NCBI RefSeq assembly: GCF_035918095.1
Contig: NZ_CP109137.1
Coordinates: 3,474,001-3,538,000, forward strand
Direction of reading: 5' to 3'
Length of the DNA stretch: 64,000 nt
Origin: Streptomyces sp. NBC_01750
GTDB lineage: Bacteria; Actinomycetota; Actinomycetes; Streptomycetales; Streptomycetaceae
Every line of letters begins with the position of its first letter. Positions within the stretch are counted from its first letter, which is position 1. Positions 18,201 through 26,900 of the stretch are shown here, in pieces. Below the pieces are notes generated by a model, which made no database searches, was not told the DNA's origin, and saw only the letters and a program-made list of their open reading frames with translations. A program made the translations under genes and the position numbers.

Positions 18201-18941
18201 CGGTGAAGCCTTGCCCGACGAGTCCCACATCATCGCGGGAGGAGCGGAGAACACCTCGGTGGCGTTGGCGTCCACCGCCGTCATTCCACCGCCCTCGGTC
18301 GGAGACAGCTTCAGCGTGGTGGCATTCGCCGAGAACGTGATCTTCTTCAGTTCCGGGTCGGAAGCCGCTTTGGGCGTCTTGACCACCAGAACCTCGCGGA
18401 AGCCCTCGACCGTGGCCGTCATCCGCAGGTCGATGTCCGGGAGGACGTTCGCATACACGGCGCTGTTGCCGTCGAGCGCGGGCTCGGGCAGTCGGCCCGG
18501 CCAACCCAACGCCAGGGTCCTGCCGTCGCGGGCGATCTTCACCAGGCCGGCGCCGGTGCCGCCACCCGAGAATGTCAGGTCGACTGCTGCCGCCTTCGGC
18601 GCGACGGTCCCGTCAGAACGATTCTCCAGCGTGGCGTCCGGCTTGACCCAGGAGCCGCCCCGGCTCTTCACCCGGACCGGGACCGCCGACTGTTCGAGCC
18701 GGAAGGTGAAGCCGTCGGTATTGGCGTACGTAGTGGCGAACTCGGTACGCGCGCCGACGACCTCGACGCGCTTGCCCGTTTCAGCAGCACGGGCGAGTGC
18801 TCTCTGCTCCGCACTGGCCGACGGACCGGCGGCATGCGCCGGAGCGGACATGAGCACCGGCATCCCGGCCCACGCAAGCGTCCCGACCAGGGACGCCGTG
18901 ATGGTTCTTCGGCGCCACCTTTTCAAGGCATGTGCAGACAT
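15273..18941 (-). CDS. secreted LamG-domain protein, partner of Rhs
   Basis: This 1222-residue exported protein has a signal peptide (about 1-38: RRRTITASLVGTLAWAGM to APAHAA). A beta-rich domain follows, with DPTVSWGEAERTLLRSDGYRFYN and YYEFSPANLAGKHILGATF, then Ig-like segments (SAPKAPTVTLNSTYTPC). Two LamG/concanavalin-like jelly rolls follow, at about 780-960 (YTVSAWVRLNP, GVWTHVTGIHD, GSIDEVAVWQRAL) and 990-1215 (VGSWNAEGASG, ARIGEVRLWAGAM). Such proteins often sit directly upstream of secreted Rhs proteins in Streptomyces and may bind glycans or help display or release them; the role is inferred. It is read before the Rhs gene on the same strand, with a large hairpin between them. Confidence 0.85.
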   Translation of the reverse strand: MSAHALKRWRRRTITASLVGTLAWAGMPVLMSAPAHAAGPSASAEQRALARAAETGKRVEVVGARTEFATTYANTDGFTFRLEQSAVPVRVKSRGGSWVKPDATLENRSDGTVAPKAAAVDLTFSGGGTGAGLVKIARDGRTLALGWPGRLPEPALDGNSAVYANVLPDIDLRMTATVEGFREVLVVKTPKAASDPELKKITFSANATTLKLSPTEGGGMTAVDANATEVFSAPPAMMWDSSGKASPAAGPAASARAATTRPAAHGDRTAGPVPGDETADLPIQVGRNAISLAPDAKMLKETDASAFPLYIDPTVSWGEAERTLLRSDGYRFYNFDNQDEDGGERGKGVGKCGTWGGYYCGPGYVQRLYYEFSPANLAGKHILGATFRVTEPWAFQCDPRWVDLVRTNNISSSTAWSSRPGELDLMVDRNVSAGRGSLCDPDTPDAPIDFADNADETNENLTATVRNFAAGKFARLTLMLRAHDEGDASAWKRFKNDATLVVDYVGKPNYPTPFGFVTGTGLSCSTKIDNPGTISDPTPQVSATARTVVGGSPEAQLRVRFQVQKQTGTTWTALPDFMSPTSGYLGTGQATKPSVPQALEEGPLYRVQAWTRSYWNNFGNWLTSPGSVACYFKVDKSAPKAPTVTLNSTYTPCTTTACAPGGGPGTSGSFTFSPATGDGNNVAYEYKQSTETVWRKPKNTGASVTEMITPQLPGTYQLEVRARDNVGRPGASQVVSFLVREGAGPVGRWHFDEDSGQALDSSATDAANQDNATLSAGAVRDDRGRRGELRYDAQGNPLETPKQDKGLQLDGATGYAATSGPVLETRSSYTVSAWVRLNPSATKTVTALSQQSSTSSPWDRQYSPFMVSHGTSGWRMRVLSTSSVGGSNAHEIKAKQSVPKGVWTHVTGIHDVAAHTASFYINGQLQGTISTGNAWSADGPLQIGRLMYGDVYTDYFAGSIDEVAVWQRALEPEEVAREARTLSGTSGLPDVELVGSWNAEGASGTTVADTTSGYGRTVSLAGGATLDGESIVLDGSDGAATTAGPVVDDSASFTVTTTVQLDKAKLLTKQAGYVGQVAGQRTADGSSWGLWFELTGTKTEVDDDGNEHTVPVGYWRFGRVNKDGTSTWVSSDEDAALGSPVRLTGIFDALSEDGPVIRLYVGLEQNDSDKAYSALVGSGDLSVGKGYSSTAWGHFLPARIGEVRLWAGAMAGKDQIKAVMGD

Positions 18942-19210
18942 TCCCCGTCCCCCACCCCGATAAGAACAAACGTTCTCAAGCCTGCCGCATGCTCTCCGTT
19001 ACGGCCTGCACACGTCAAAGGTTTAGGAGGGCGAGTCCCTCACGTCGGAACGACGTGGCTGGTTCCACACCCCGGGAAGGCCGAGATTTCGGCCGACCGA
19101 CATGTTCCCCATGCCGGAGGTTGGCTCAAATTCGATCACCGACCACCACCGGAAACACCGCCGGCGCCGACTCCCGAAGGACCCGGCGCCGTGGCTCGGC
19201 GAGTGTGCGG
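18942..19210. promoter_or_regulatory. upstream region of LamG gene; end of prfB transcript
   Basis: This is 269 bases without a gene. It must hold the promoter for the LamG gene, and perhaps the Rhs gene. A seven-base-stem inverted repeat (19162-19168 with 19185-19191, around GGGTCCTTCGGGAGTC) sits 20 bases after the prfB stop and may be a replacement terminator for prfB. Confidence 0.4.
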
Positions 19211-19240
19211 TTACTTGTCCTGCTGCTTGCGCCAGCGAAT
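19211..19240 (-). repeat. prfB 3' end (right copy of island repeat)
   Basis: This is the intact gene copy of the 30-bp direct repeat also found at 5458-5487, in the same orientation, with 28/30 identity. It covers codons for I-R-W-R-K-Q-Q-D-K and the stop. Confidence 0.8.
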
Positions 19241-20320
19241 TCCCGCCTCGAGGAAGCCGTCGATCTCGCCGTCAAGTACCGACTGGGGGTTGCCCACTTC
19301 GAACTCCGTACGCAGGTCCTTGACCATCTGGTACGGATGCAGGACGTACGAACGCATCTGGTTTCCCCAGGAGTTGCCGCCGTCGCTCTTGCCGAGGGAG
19401 TCCATGAGGGCCTGCTCCTCCTGGCGGCGGCGCTCAAGGAGCTTGGCCTGGAGGACGTTCATCGCGCTCGCCTTGTTCTGGATCTGGGAGCGCTCGTTCT
19501 GGCAGGAGACGACAATGCCGGTCGGGATATGCGTGATGCGCACGGCGGAGTCCGTCGTGTTGACGCCCTGACCACCGGGTCCTGAGGCGCGGTAGACGTC
19601 CACGCGCAATTCGGACTCGTCGATCTCGACATGGTCGCTCTGCTCGACGACCGGAAGCACCTCGACGCCGGCGAAGGACGTCTGGCGGCGGCCCTGGTTG
19701 TCGAAGGGCGAGATGCGCACCAGCCGGTGCGTGCCCTGCTCGACGGAGAGCGTGCCGTAGGCGTACGGCGCCCGCACGACGAAGGTGGTCGACTTGATGC
19801 CGGCCTCTTCCGCGTACGACGTCTCGTAGACCTCGGTGGAGTAGTTGTGACGCTCGGCCCAGCGCAGATACATGCGCTGCAGGCGCTCGGCGAAGTCGGA
19901 GGCGTCGACGCCGCCGGCCTCGGCACGGATGTTGACCAGCGCCTCGCGCTCGTCGTACTCGCCGGACAGGAGCGTGCGGACTTCCATCTCGTCCAGCGCC
20001 TTGCGGACCGCCGCGAGCTCGGACTCGGCCTCGGCCTGTGTGTCCGCGTCGTCCTCGTCCTCGGCGAGCTCGAAGAGCACACCCAGGTCGTCGATCCGCC
20101 CACGGAGCGCCTCGGTCTTGCGGAGCTCGGCCTGGAGGTGCGAAAGCTTGCTGGTGATCTTCTGTGCCGCCTCCGGGTCGTCCCAGAGGGACGGTGCCGC
20201 GGCCTGCTCCTCGAGCACAGCGATGTCTGCCCTCATCCTGTCGAGGTCCAGGACGGCCTCGATCGACCCCATGGTCGAGGAGAGGGACTTCAGCTCTTCG
20301 GATACATCGACGACTGCCAC
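19211..20320 (-). CDS. prfB: peptide chain release factor 2
   Basis: RF2 ends translation at UGA and UAA codons. The 369-residue product begins from GTG at 20320 ([17 protein letters not shown]). It shows the codon-recognition tripeptide SPF ([17 protein letters not shown]) and the peptidyl-hydrolase GGQ motif ([16 protein letters not shown]). The N-terminal coiled segment includes [14 protein letters not shown]. Unlike the enterobacterial gene, it has no programmed frameshift: the frame is continuous from the start. It follows pkaB by 38 bases. Its last ten codons are one end of the island repeat, so the C-terminus may be encoded by DNA that arrived with the island; the protein end (KQQDK) is still normal. 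Confidence 0.97.
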   Translation of the reverse strand: MAVVDVSEELKSLSSTMGSIEAVLDLDRMRADIAVLEEQAAAPSLWDDPEAAQKITSKLSHLQAELRKTEALRGRIDDLGVLFELAEDEDDADTQAEAESELAAVRKALDEMEVRTLLSGEYDEREALVNIRAEAGGVDASDFAERLQRMYLRWAERHNYSTEVYETSYAEEAGIKSTTFVVRAPYAYGTLSVEQGTHRLVRISPFDNQGRRQTSFAGVEVLPVVEQSDHVEIDESELRVDVYRASGPGGQGVNTTDSAVRITHIPTGIVVSCQNERSQIQNKASAMNVLQAKLLERRRQEEQALMDSLGKSDGGNSWGNQMRSYVLHPYQMVKDLRTEFEVGNPQSVLDGEIDGFLEAGIRWRKQQDK

Positions 20321-20358
20321 GCCCCCAGCGTAACGGCTGGGCGCGACACGCCGACCCC

Positions 20359-21633
20359 CTAGGGTTCGGAGGGTGCCGACTGCTTCGAGTCCTGCGGCGG
20401 CGCTTGCGTACCGTCGTCGCTCGTGGCCAGCCAGCCGCCGACGCCCACCGCCGCGGCCAGCACCAGTGCCGCCACGCCCAGGGTGATGCGGCGCTTGCGC
20501 ACGGCGTCCGACTTGTGGCGGGCCGAGCCCGGGCGACGTTGGCCGGGGCTGCGGGGTGCGCGCGCCGTGCCACGGGCGCCTCCCGCCAGCTCGTCCGGGG
20601 CCGGGACACGCATCGAGGTGTGGGTGTCGCGGTTGGAGTCGGCGGAGGCGGCGCCGGGGACGAGCGGGACGGCGCCGCGGCGGCGGCGGGGCTCGTCGGG
20701 AGTGGCAGGGGTCACGTCCTCGTACGGCTCCGAGGGCGGCTCGGCGTCCGGCTCGTCGACGTCCAGCGGCGGCATGCCCGCGAGCAGCGGGAGCAGGTCG
20801 TGGAGGCGGGCGGCCAGCTCGGAGGCGCGAAGGCGGGACGCGGGGGCCTTGGCCAGGCACTGGACGATGAGCTGCCACAGCTCGTCGGGGATGCCGGGGA
20901 GCGGGACCACGGTCTCGGTGACATGGCGGCGCAGGACAGCGCCGGGGTGGCCGCCGCCGAAGGGTGTGAAGCCCGCGAGAAGCTCGTACAGGACGGTGGC
21001 GAGGGCGTAGATGTCGACCGCGGCCCGCGGCGGCAGGCCCTCGACGATCTCGGGGGCGACGTAGTCGGGCGTGCCGATGATGCCCGGGGGGTTCGGGGCA
21101 TGTCCCCCCGGGGGGCGCAGCGCTTTGGTGCGGCGCGGGGTGTCGATCAGCTTGGCGACGCCGAAGTCGGTGAGCAGCGCCGGGTGCGACCCGGCAGGGC
21201 CGAGCGGGCCCTCCATGTCGAGGAGGATGTTCTCCGGCTTGACGTCGCGGTGGACGACTCCGGCGGCATGGGCCGCGGCGAGGCCGTCGGCGACGTCCGC
21301 GATGATCGCGACCGCCGCTTCGGGGGCGAGGCGGCGCTCCCGGTCGAGGCGGGTGCGCAGATCGGTGCCGCGGACGAGGTCCATCACGAGCGCGAGGTCA
21401 TTGCCGTCGACGACGAGGTCGCGGACGCCGACGACCCTGGGGTGGTCGAGCCCGAGCAGGGCCGTGCGCTCCTGGACGAAGCGCCCGACAAGCTCCTGGT
21501 CAGAGGCCAGGTCCTCGCGCAACAGCTTGATGGCGACGGGCCCTTCGGGTCCCTCGCCGAGCCACACCGTGCCGGCGCTGCCCCGCCCCAGGATCTGGTG
21601 GGCCGTGTACCGGCTGCCGATATTCCGTGCCAA
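20359..21633 (-). CDS. pkaB: Ser/Thr protein kinase, PkaB-like
   Basis: This is a Hanks-type membrane kinase. The 424-residue product starts from TTG (21633, with GAGGGAG upstream). The kinase domain (about 8-270) has the Gly loop GRGSAGTVW, catalytic Lys in [17 protein letters not shown] in LLTDFGVAK and [10 protein letters not shown] Pro/Arg-rich juxtamembrane region (about 280-370) leads to one membrane helix ([21 protein letters not shown]). A short extracytoplasmic tail rich in Gln and Pro follows, with no PASTA sensor. It lies between pkaA and prfB on one strand. S. coelicolor has a kinase pair here named PkaA/PkaB, which I recall; assignment by position and length. Confidence 0.9.
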   Translation of the reverse strand: MARNIGSRYTAHQILGRGSAGTVWLGEGPEGPVAIKLLREDLASDQELVGRFVQERTALLGLDHPRVVGVRDLVVDGNDLALVMDLVRGTDLRTRLDRERRLAPEAAVAIIADVADGLAAAHAAGVVHRDVKPENILLDMEGPLGPAGSHPALLTDFGVAKLIDTPRRTKALRPPGGHAPNPPGIIGTPDYVAPEIVEGLPPRAAVDIYALATVLYELLAGFTPFGGGHPGAVLRRHVTETVVPLPGIPDELWQLIVQCLAKAPASRLRASELAARLHDLLPLLAGMPPLDVDEPDAEPPSEPYEDVTPATPDEPRRRRGAVPLVPGAASADSNRDTHTSMRVPAPDELAGGARGTARAPRSPGQRRPGSARHKSDAVRKRRITLGVAALVLAAAVGVGGWLATSDDGTQAPPQDSKQSAPSEP

Positions 21634-21764
21634 GACTGCTCCCTCAGCGGCTGGCGTTGCCCGCTGTGTCTACCCGGGGGACGACCCCCGGACCCCCAGC
21701 CAGGAAAAGGGCCGGGCACCGTGACCGACGGCGACACGCGAGGCGCACCTGAGTAACGTACGCG

Positions 21765-21794
21765 GCCATCCGGGGGCTGTGTGCCCCGGATGGC
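21765..21794 (-). terminator. hairpin after pkaA
   Basis: An 11-base inverted repeat (21765-21775 and 21784-21794) lies 62 bases after the pkaA stop. It lacks a clear U-tract. A second small hairpin, CCGGGGG-ACGA-CCCCCGG (21674-21691), lies nearer the pkaB start. Confidence 0.5.
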
Positions 21795-21855
21795 GCCAAC
21801 CTTCACTTCTGCGGGGGAAAATCACCCCACAGAAGTCGACAAAGCTACTGAGTCG

Positions 21856-23505
21856 CTACTGTCCGGCGCCCGAGCCGGTGCCGGTGCCTCCGGAGCCCGG
21901 GTCCGAGTTGACGAGATTCGAGATCCAGTTCGTCACCTTCGAGATGCCGTCGCCGATCGCATCCCAGTAGCTCTGGCCCTGGGCGACCCAGTCCTGCAGG
22001 AACATCTCCCACGCCAGCCAGCCCGCGCCGACGAGGATCAGGACGGTGAAGAGGCAGCCCTTGAGGCAGCCGAGGCCCGGGATCCTCATCCGGTTGGGGT
22101 TCCGCTGGCGCGGCTCCCTCGGCTGACGCGGCGCGGGCTGCTGGGGCGGCGGCTGCGGAGGCGCGTACTGCTGGGGCTGGGGCGCGTACTGCTGCCGCTG
22201 CGGCTGCTGAGGGCGCTGCTGATGCGGGCGCTGTTGCTGAGGCTGCGGCGCGTACTGCTGAGGTTGCTGCGGGGGCCTCTGCTGCTGGCGCTGCGGACGC
22301 CGGCGCAGCGGATCCTGGCTCGGGTCGAGGTACTGGACCTGCGTCTGCTCGTTGCGGTCGCGGGCCGCCTGCAACTGGGACTGCCAGGGGTGCGGGTCCT
22401 CCGGCTGGGGCCGGCCCGGCGGTACGGGCGGCATCACGCTCGTCGGGTCCCCGGACTGCGGGGGCCCGGACTGCGGGGCGCCGGTGTGCGGCAGGAAGCT
22501 GGTCGCGGCGTTGGGGTCGTACGATCCCGCGTTGCTCGGCAGGACCTGCGTCGGTTCGGCCGCACCCGGCGCGTCGGGCACCTGAGCGGGCGAAGGGTCG
22601 GGCGCGAGCAGCGCGGCGACCCCGAGCGCGGCGTCGACCTGAGCGGGCGTGGAGTGCACGCCTACTCCGGCCGCGACGGTACGCAGTCCACGGGCGAGGT
22701 TCTCGGCGCTGGGCCGCTGGGCCGGCTCCTTGCGCAGGCAGCGCTCTATGACCGTCCACAGCGGCTCGGGGACGGTGGTGGGACGGCGGGGCTCCTCGCT
22801 GAGGTGGCGGTGGAGCACCTCGAGGGCGGTGCCGCCCGCGAACGGGGGCCTGCCGGTGACCAGTTCGTACAACAGGATGCCCGCGCCGTAGATGTCGACG
22901 GCAGAGGTCTGCGGGCGGCCCTCGGCGGACTCCGGCGCGACATACGCGGGCGTGCCGACGAATTCGTGCGTACGGGTCAGGCCCGGGGAGTCCGCGAGGC
23001 GCGCGATGCCGAAGTCGGTCAGCATCGGGTGCATCTGGCCGTCGGCGTCGTTCTTGAGGAGCACGTTCGCGGGCTTGAGGTCGCGGTGGACGACGCCGTC
23101 CGCGTGGCTCGCGGCGAGCGCGTCCGCGATCTGGGCGGTCATCAGCGAGGCGGCGACCGGGCTGAGCGGGCCGTTCTCACGGAGGTAGCGGTGCAGGTCG
23201 GGGCCGTCGACCAGGTCCATGACGAGGGCGAGGAGATCGCCCTCGACGACCAGGTCGCGGGTGCGCACGATGTTCGGGTGGGTGAGGCGGAGCAGGACGG
23301 AGCGCTCGCGCAGGAAGCGCATCACCACGTCCGCGTCGTTCGCAAGCTCCTCCTTGAGGACCTTGATCGCGACGGTCTCGCCGGGCTGGCCCGCGACGGC
23401 CGCCTCGGCGCCCGCGGTCTCCCGCTGGCTGGCTCGCCAGACGGTGCCCGTGGCGCCGCGCCCGAGGGGCTCCTCGAGCAGGTACTTGCTGCCTACCGGC
23501 CGCAC
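21856..23505 (-). CDS. pkaA: Ser/Thr protein kinase, PkaA-like
   Basis: This is a Hanks-type membrane kinase of 549 residues. The start is GTG at 23505 (VRPVGSKYLLEEPLG) with GGGAG upstream. The kinase domain shows GRGATGTVW, VAIKVLK, HRDLKPAN, LTDFGIARL and GTPAYVAPE. A long linker is rich in Gln and Pro (runs of PQQ, QQQ and QPQQYAP, about residues 395-490). A basic segment and one membrane helix (CLFTVLILVGAGWLAWEMF) follow, then a short Gly/Ser tail. The Q/P linker is low complexity and probably disordered. It faces the FHA/FtsK-like gene across a 458-base divergent gap; the FHA protein is a plausible phospho-threonine reader for this kinase. Confidence 0.9.
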   Translation of the reverse strand: MRPVGSKYLLEEPLGRGATGTVWRASQRETAGAEAAVAGQPGETVAIKVLKEELANDADVVMRFLRERSVLLRLTHPNIVRTRDLVVEGDLLALVMDLVDGPDLHRYLRENGPLSPVAASLMTAQIADALAASHADGVVHRDLKPANVLLKNDADGQMHPMLTDFGIARLADSPGLTRTHEFVGTPAYVAPESAEGRPQTSAVDIYGAGILLYELVTGRPPFAGGTALEVLHRHLSEEPRRPTTVPEPLWTVIERCLRKEPAQRPSAENLARGLRTVAAGVGVHSTPAQVDAALGVAALLAPDPSPAQVPDAPGAAEPTQVLPSNAGSYDPNAATSFLPHTGAPQSGPPQSGDPTSVMPPVPPGRPQPEDPHPWQSQLQAARDRNEQTQVQYLDPSQDPLRRRPQRQQQRPPQQPQQYAPQPQQQRPHQQRPQQPQRQQYAPQPQQYAPPQPPPQQPAPRQPREPRQRNPNRMRIPGLGCLKGCLFTVLILVGAGWLAWEMFLQDWVAQGQSYWDAIGDGISKVTNWISNLVNSDPGSGGTGTGSGAGQ

Positions 23506-23963
23506 GTGATGCGCTCCCTGCTGATCGTGGTCCTTGCGTGGTCCCCGGCCACCGTGGCCCTTCGTTCGGGCCCACCCGGGTGTCCGACCCACTTTAGTGC
23601 CGCCGGACGCCGCACCGGCCGGTCGTCTGTCCTTCGTCCTCCCGGTCGCCCCCTCGATGGACCGCTGGTCGTGTTCGAAAGGAAGACGCGGGCATCGTAC
23701 GGATGGTTGCCGAGGCAGCGTGCCGTACACAACACTCACGTTCCGGATCAGATCCCAACCAGGCATTTTTACGCCCAGAGCCGACCAATCAAGATCACTT
23801 ACCGGTGGCCCCCGGGCGTGTTGTCAGTGGCAGGTGCGAGGATGCCCTCAGCACGGAGTCGTGGGGTCGGGAGCCTTTCGGCGCGTGCCGACCTGCCGGG
23901 TGGGGGCTATCACAGGGCGGCTCCGCTGCCGGGCACCCCGCGCAGAAGGGATTGCTGACGGCG
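23506..23963. promoter_or_regulatory. divergent region, pkaA / FHA gene
   Basis: This is 458 bases without a convincing gene; open frames on both strands lack normal codon bias. It should hold promoters for pkaA and for the FHA gene. The stretch 23700-23820 is notably less GC-rich than its surroundings and is the likeliest promoter zone. Confidence 0.4.
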
Positions 23964-26900
23964 ATGCAGATCCGGCTGACTGTCCTCGCGCCGCGCAGCG
24001 GCCGATCCGCGACCTCGGGGCATGCCTCCGTGGGACATACCTCCGCAGGACATGCCGCGGTGGGACATGCCTGCGACGTGCTGATCACCGCGCCCGCCGG
24101 GACGGCGCTGGCCGCCGTGGCCAACGGCCTCGCGGCGGCCGTTTCCGGCCCCGATGTCTCGGGTTCCGTCGTGCTGTACGCGGGGCAGGAGCGGCTCGAC
24201 GCACAGCGCCGCACGCTGGGCGAGCCGCCTCTGGTGGACGGTGCGGTGCTTTCCCTTCAGGTCCCCCATGAGGACGAATCTCCCGGGGCGGACGCCGCGG
24301 CCCAGCTCCATGTGGTCGCCGGCCCCGACGCGGGCGGGGTCCATCTGCTGCACGGGGGCCGGATCAGGATCGGCCGCTCCGCCGAAGCCGACGTACCGCT
24401 GGACGACCCGGACGTCTCGCGGCTGCACTGCGCGGTCACGGTCGCCGAGGACGGCCGGGTGACGGTCGCGGACCTCGGCTCGACGAACGGCACCACGCTG
24501 GACGGCGTCGCCCTGAGCGCCCGTCCCGTCAGGCTGCCCGCGGGCGCGTTGCTGCGACTCGGCGAGTCGACGCTCCGGGTCACCCCGCGCGACCGGACCC
24601 CCGCGCTGCCGACGGCTCCGGACGGCGAGGGGCATCTGCGAGTGACCCGGGCGGACGGAGCTGGTTCCGGTCCCGGCGGGTCTGGTCCCGGATTCGACAA
24701 TTCCGGTTCCGGCGGCTCCGGTCCCGGCGGAGCTGCGGCGGGGGCCTTTGATCCCGGCGGTCCGGGTCCCGGCGGCTCCGCTCAGGGCAAGGCCGCACCG
24801 GGCGGCTCCGGTCCGGCCGACCCCGGACCTGGCCGACGGGTTCCCCGGTGGGCCCGCCAGGAGGGCGGCGTATCCGGCACTGGTGGCTACGGCCCCGCCG
24901 CATCGGCTCCGGGTGCTTCCGGCACACCCGAAGCCCCCCAGGCAAACGGCCAACACCGCGTGCCCGTCCAGTACGACCCCACCGCTCCCGCCGCCGCGAC
25001 GAGCGCAGGCCTCGGCGATGCCGCCACGCTCCATACGTACGGCACGGACGACCCCGACAGCAGCGCTCACGGCGACACCATGCACTCCAGGGCGGACGAG
25101 ACCCACGAGGTCCCCGAACCGCCGGGGGCCCACAGCCCCGCGGCCACCGGCGGCGCGCCGCGCCAAGGCGCCCCCTTTCGTGGCACCCGCCTGCCCGACG
25201 GCGCCACCCGCCGACGCGGTATAGGCGCCTGGGCCCGCCGGCTCGCCGGCGGCCGGGAGGAGCCTGTCGCGGAGTTCCCACCGCAGCAGGGACCACCGAG
25301 CGCCGCGGCGCCCGCTGTCGAGCGCTGGCCCGATCCGGCCGCGGTGCTGCTCACCGCGCTCGGTCCAGGGCCCCGGCTCTGGGAGCGGGGACAGGGGCAT
25401 CCCGAGTCCCTCGTGCTCCGCCTCGGCACCACCGAACGGGCGGAGCTGCCTTCCGTGCCGGTGACCGTCGGCCTGCGCGAGGCCGGCTCACTCGGGCTCG
25501 CCGGGCCCAGGGCCCGGCTGGCCGGTCTCGCCAGGTCCGCCGTGGCCCAGCTCGCCGCGCTGCACTCGCCCGCCGATCTGGAGATCGTGCTGCTCTCCAC
25601 GGACAGGTCGCGGAGCCTCGATGCGCGCAAGGGAGAGTGGGCCTGGCTCGGCTGGCTGCCGCATCTGCGCCCCGCACACGGCCAGGACTGCCGGCTGCTC
25701 CTCGCCTACGACCGTGACCAGGCCACCGCCCGCAGCGCCGAACTCACCCGCCGCCTGGACGACGGGCCGCTCGGCCCGGGCTGGCCGAGCGCCGACCGCA
25801 AGGCCGTCGCCGAAGCCGCCGCACGGTACGAAGGCGCGCGCACCGTCGTCATAGTCGACGGGGACCCGGGATCGGCCGCGCTGCGCGAGGCGACGGCAAG
25901 GCTGGCCGGCGCCGGATCCGCCGCCGGGATCCATCTGATCTGTCTGGCCGAGACCCCGGCCGCCTCGCCGCTCTCACCCGTCGCCGCGACCTATGAGTCG
26001 GCTTGCGCGGCCTCGCTCGCCTTCCGCGAGTGCGGGGCAGTCGCCCTGCTCAGCGGTGATGTGGCGACCGCACTGCGTCTGATGCGGACGGCCGGCGGAC
26101 AGCCCGTCGGGCACGGCACGGTCGGCGCGGTGGACGCGGTCTCGGCGCCCTGGGCGGAGCGCTTCGGGCGCGCCGTCGCGCCGCTGCGCGCCGAGGGCAC
26201 CGGCACGCACCTCGGCCGGGTGGTGGCGCTGCCGCGTTCCGCACGGCTGCTGGACGAGCTGGGTCTCGCCCGCGCCACCCCCGCATCCCTGATGGCGCGC
26301 TGGGCATCGGCGGGCGACGGCACCGCGGTGCTCGGCGCCGGTCCGCGCGGCCCCCTCACCGTCGATCTCACCGAAGAAGGCCCGCATCTGCTGATCGAGG
26401 GCCCGGCGGGCAGCGGCCGTACCGAGCTGCTGCGCTCCGTCGCGGCCTCGCTCGCCGCCGCGGGACGCCCGGACCTGCTCGGGCTGCTGCTCGTGGACGG
26501 AGCCGGGGGCGAGCGCGGCGAAGGACTGACCGCCTGTACCGAACTGCCCCATGTCACCGATCACTTGGTGGCCTCCGACCCGGTCCGGATGCGCGCGTTC
26601 GCGCAGGCGCTCGGGGCGGAGCTGAAGCGGCGGTCGGAGCTGCTGGGCAGCGTCGGTTTCACCGAGTCGCACACCCAGGGCCAGGTGGCCGGCCGGATGG
26701 TGAGCCAGCGTCCCCCGAGCGCCGCCGAGCAGCGCGGGGACCTCGACTCCCCCGCGAGCGGCACGCTCCGGCTGCGCCCCGGGGCCCGTACGAAGGCCGA
26801 GGGACCGCCCCCGCTCCCGCGGCTCGTCGTGCTGGTGGACGACTTCGACGCGCTGGTCGCACCTGCGCTCGGCAGCCCGGGGCGGCCCGCGGCCGGTTCG

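Larger units (their letters stand above)
5458..19240. mobile_element. putative genomic island at the prfB 3' end
   Basis: The 30 bases at each end (5458-5487 and 19211-19240) are direct repeats, 28/30 identical, that encode the last nine residues and stop of release factor 2. The right copy is inside intact prfB; the left copy is an orphan. Everything between is accessory: LamG protein, Rhs toxin, immunity-like gene, XRE regulator and two small genes, all on the minus strand. This is the pattern left by site-specific insertion into the 3' end of a gene, with the end regenerated. No integrase, excisionase or transfer gene is visible, so the element is either a remnant or was brought in by recombination between prfB ends. 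Confidence 0.6.

Noticed and set aside
5488..19200. integrase or transposase gene within the island
   Set aside because: I looked for tyrosine recombinase (R..HxxR..Y), serine recombinase and DDE patterns in all frames given. None is present.
20321..20878. N-terminal extension of prfB to 20878
   Set aside because: The extension is an out-of-bias reading of the end of pkaB. The 369-residue protein from GTG at 20320 matches RF2 length and start sequence.
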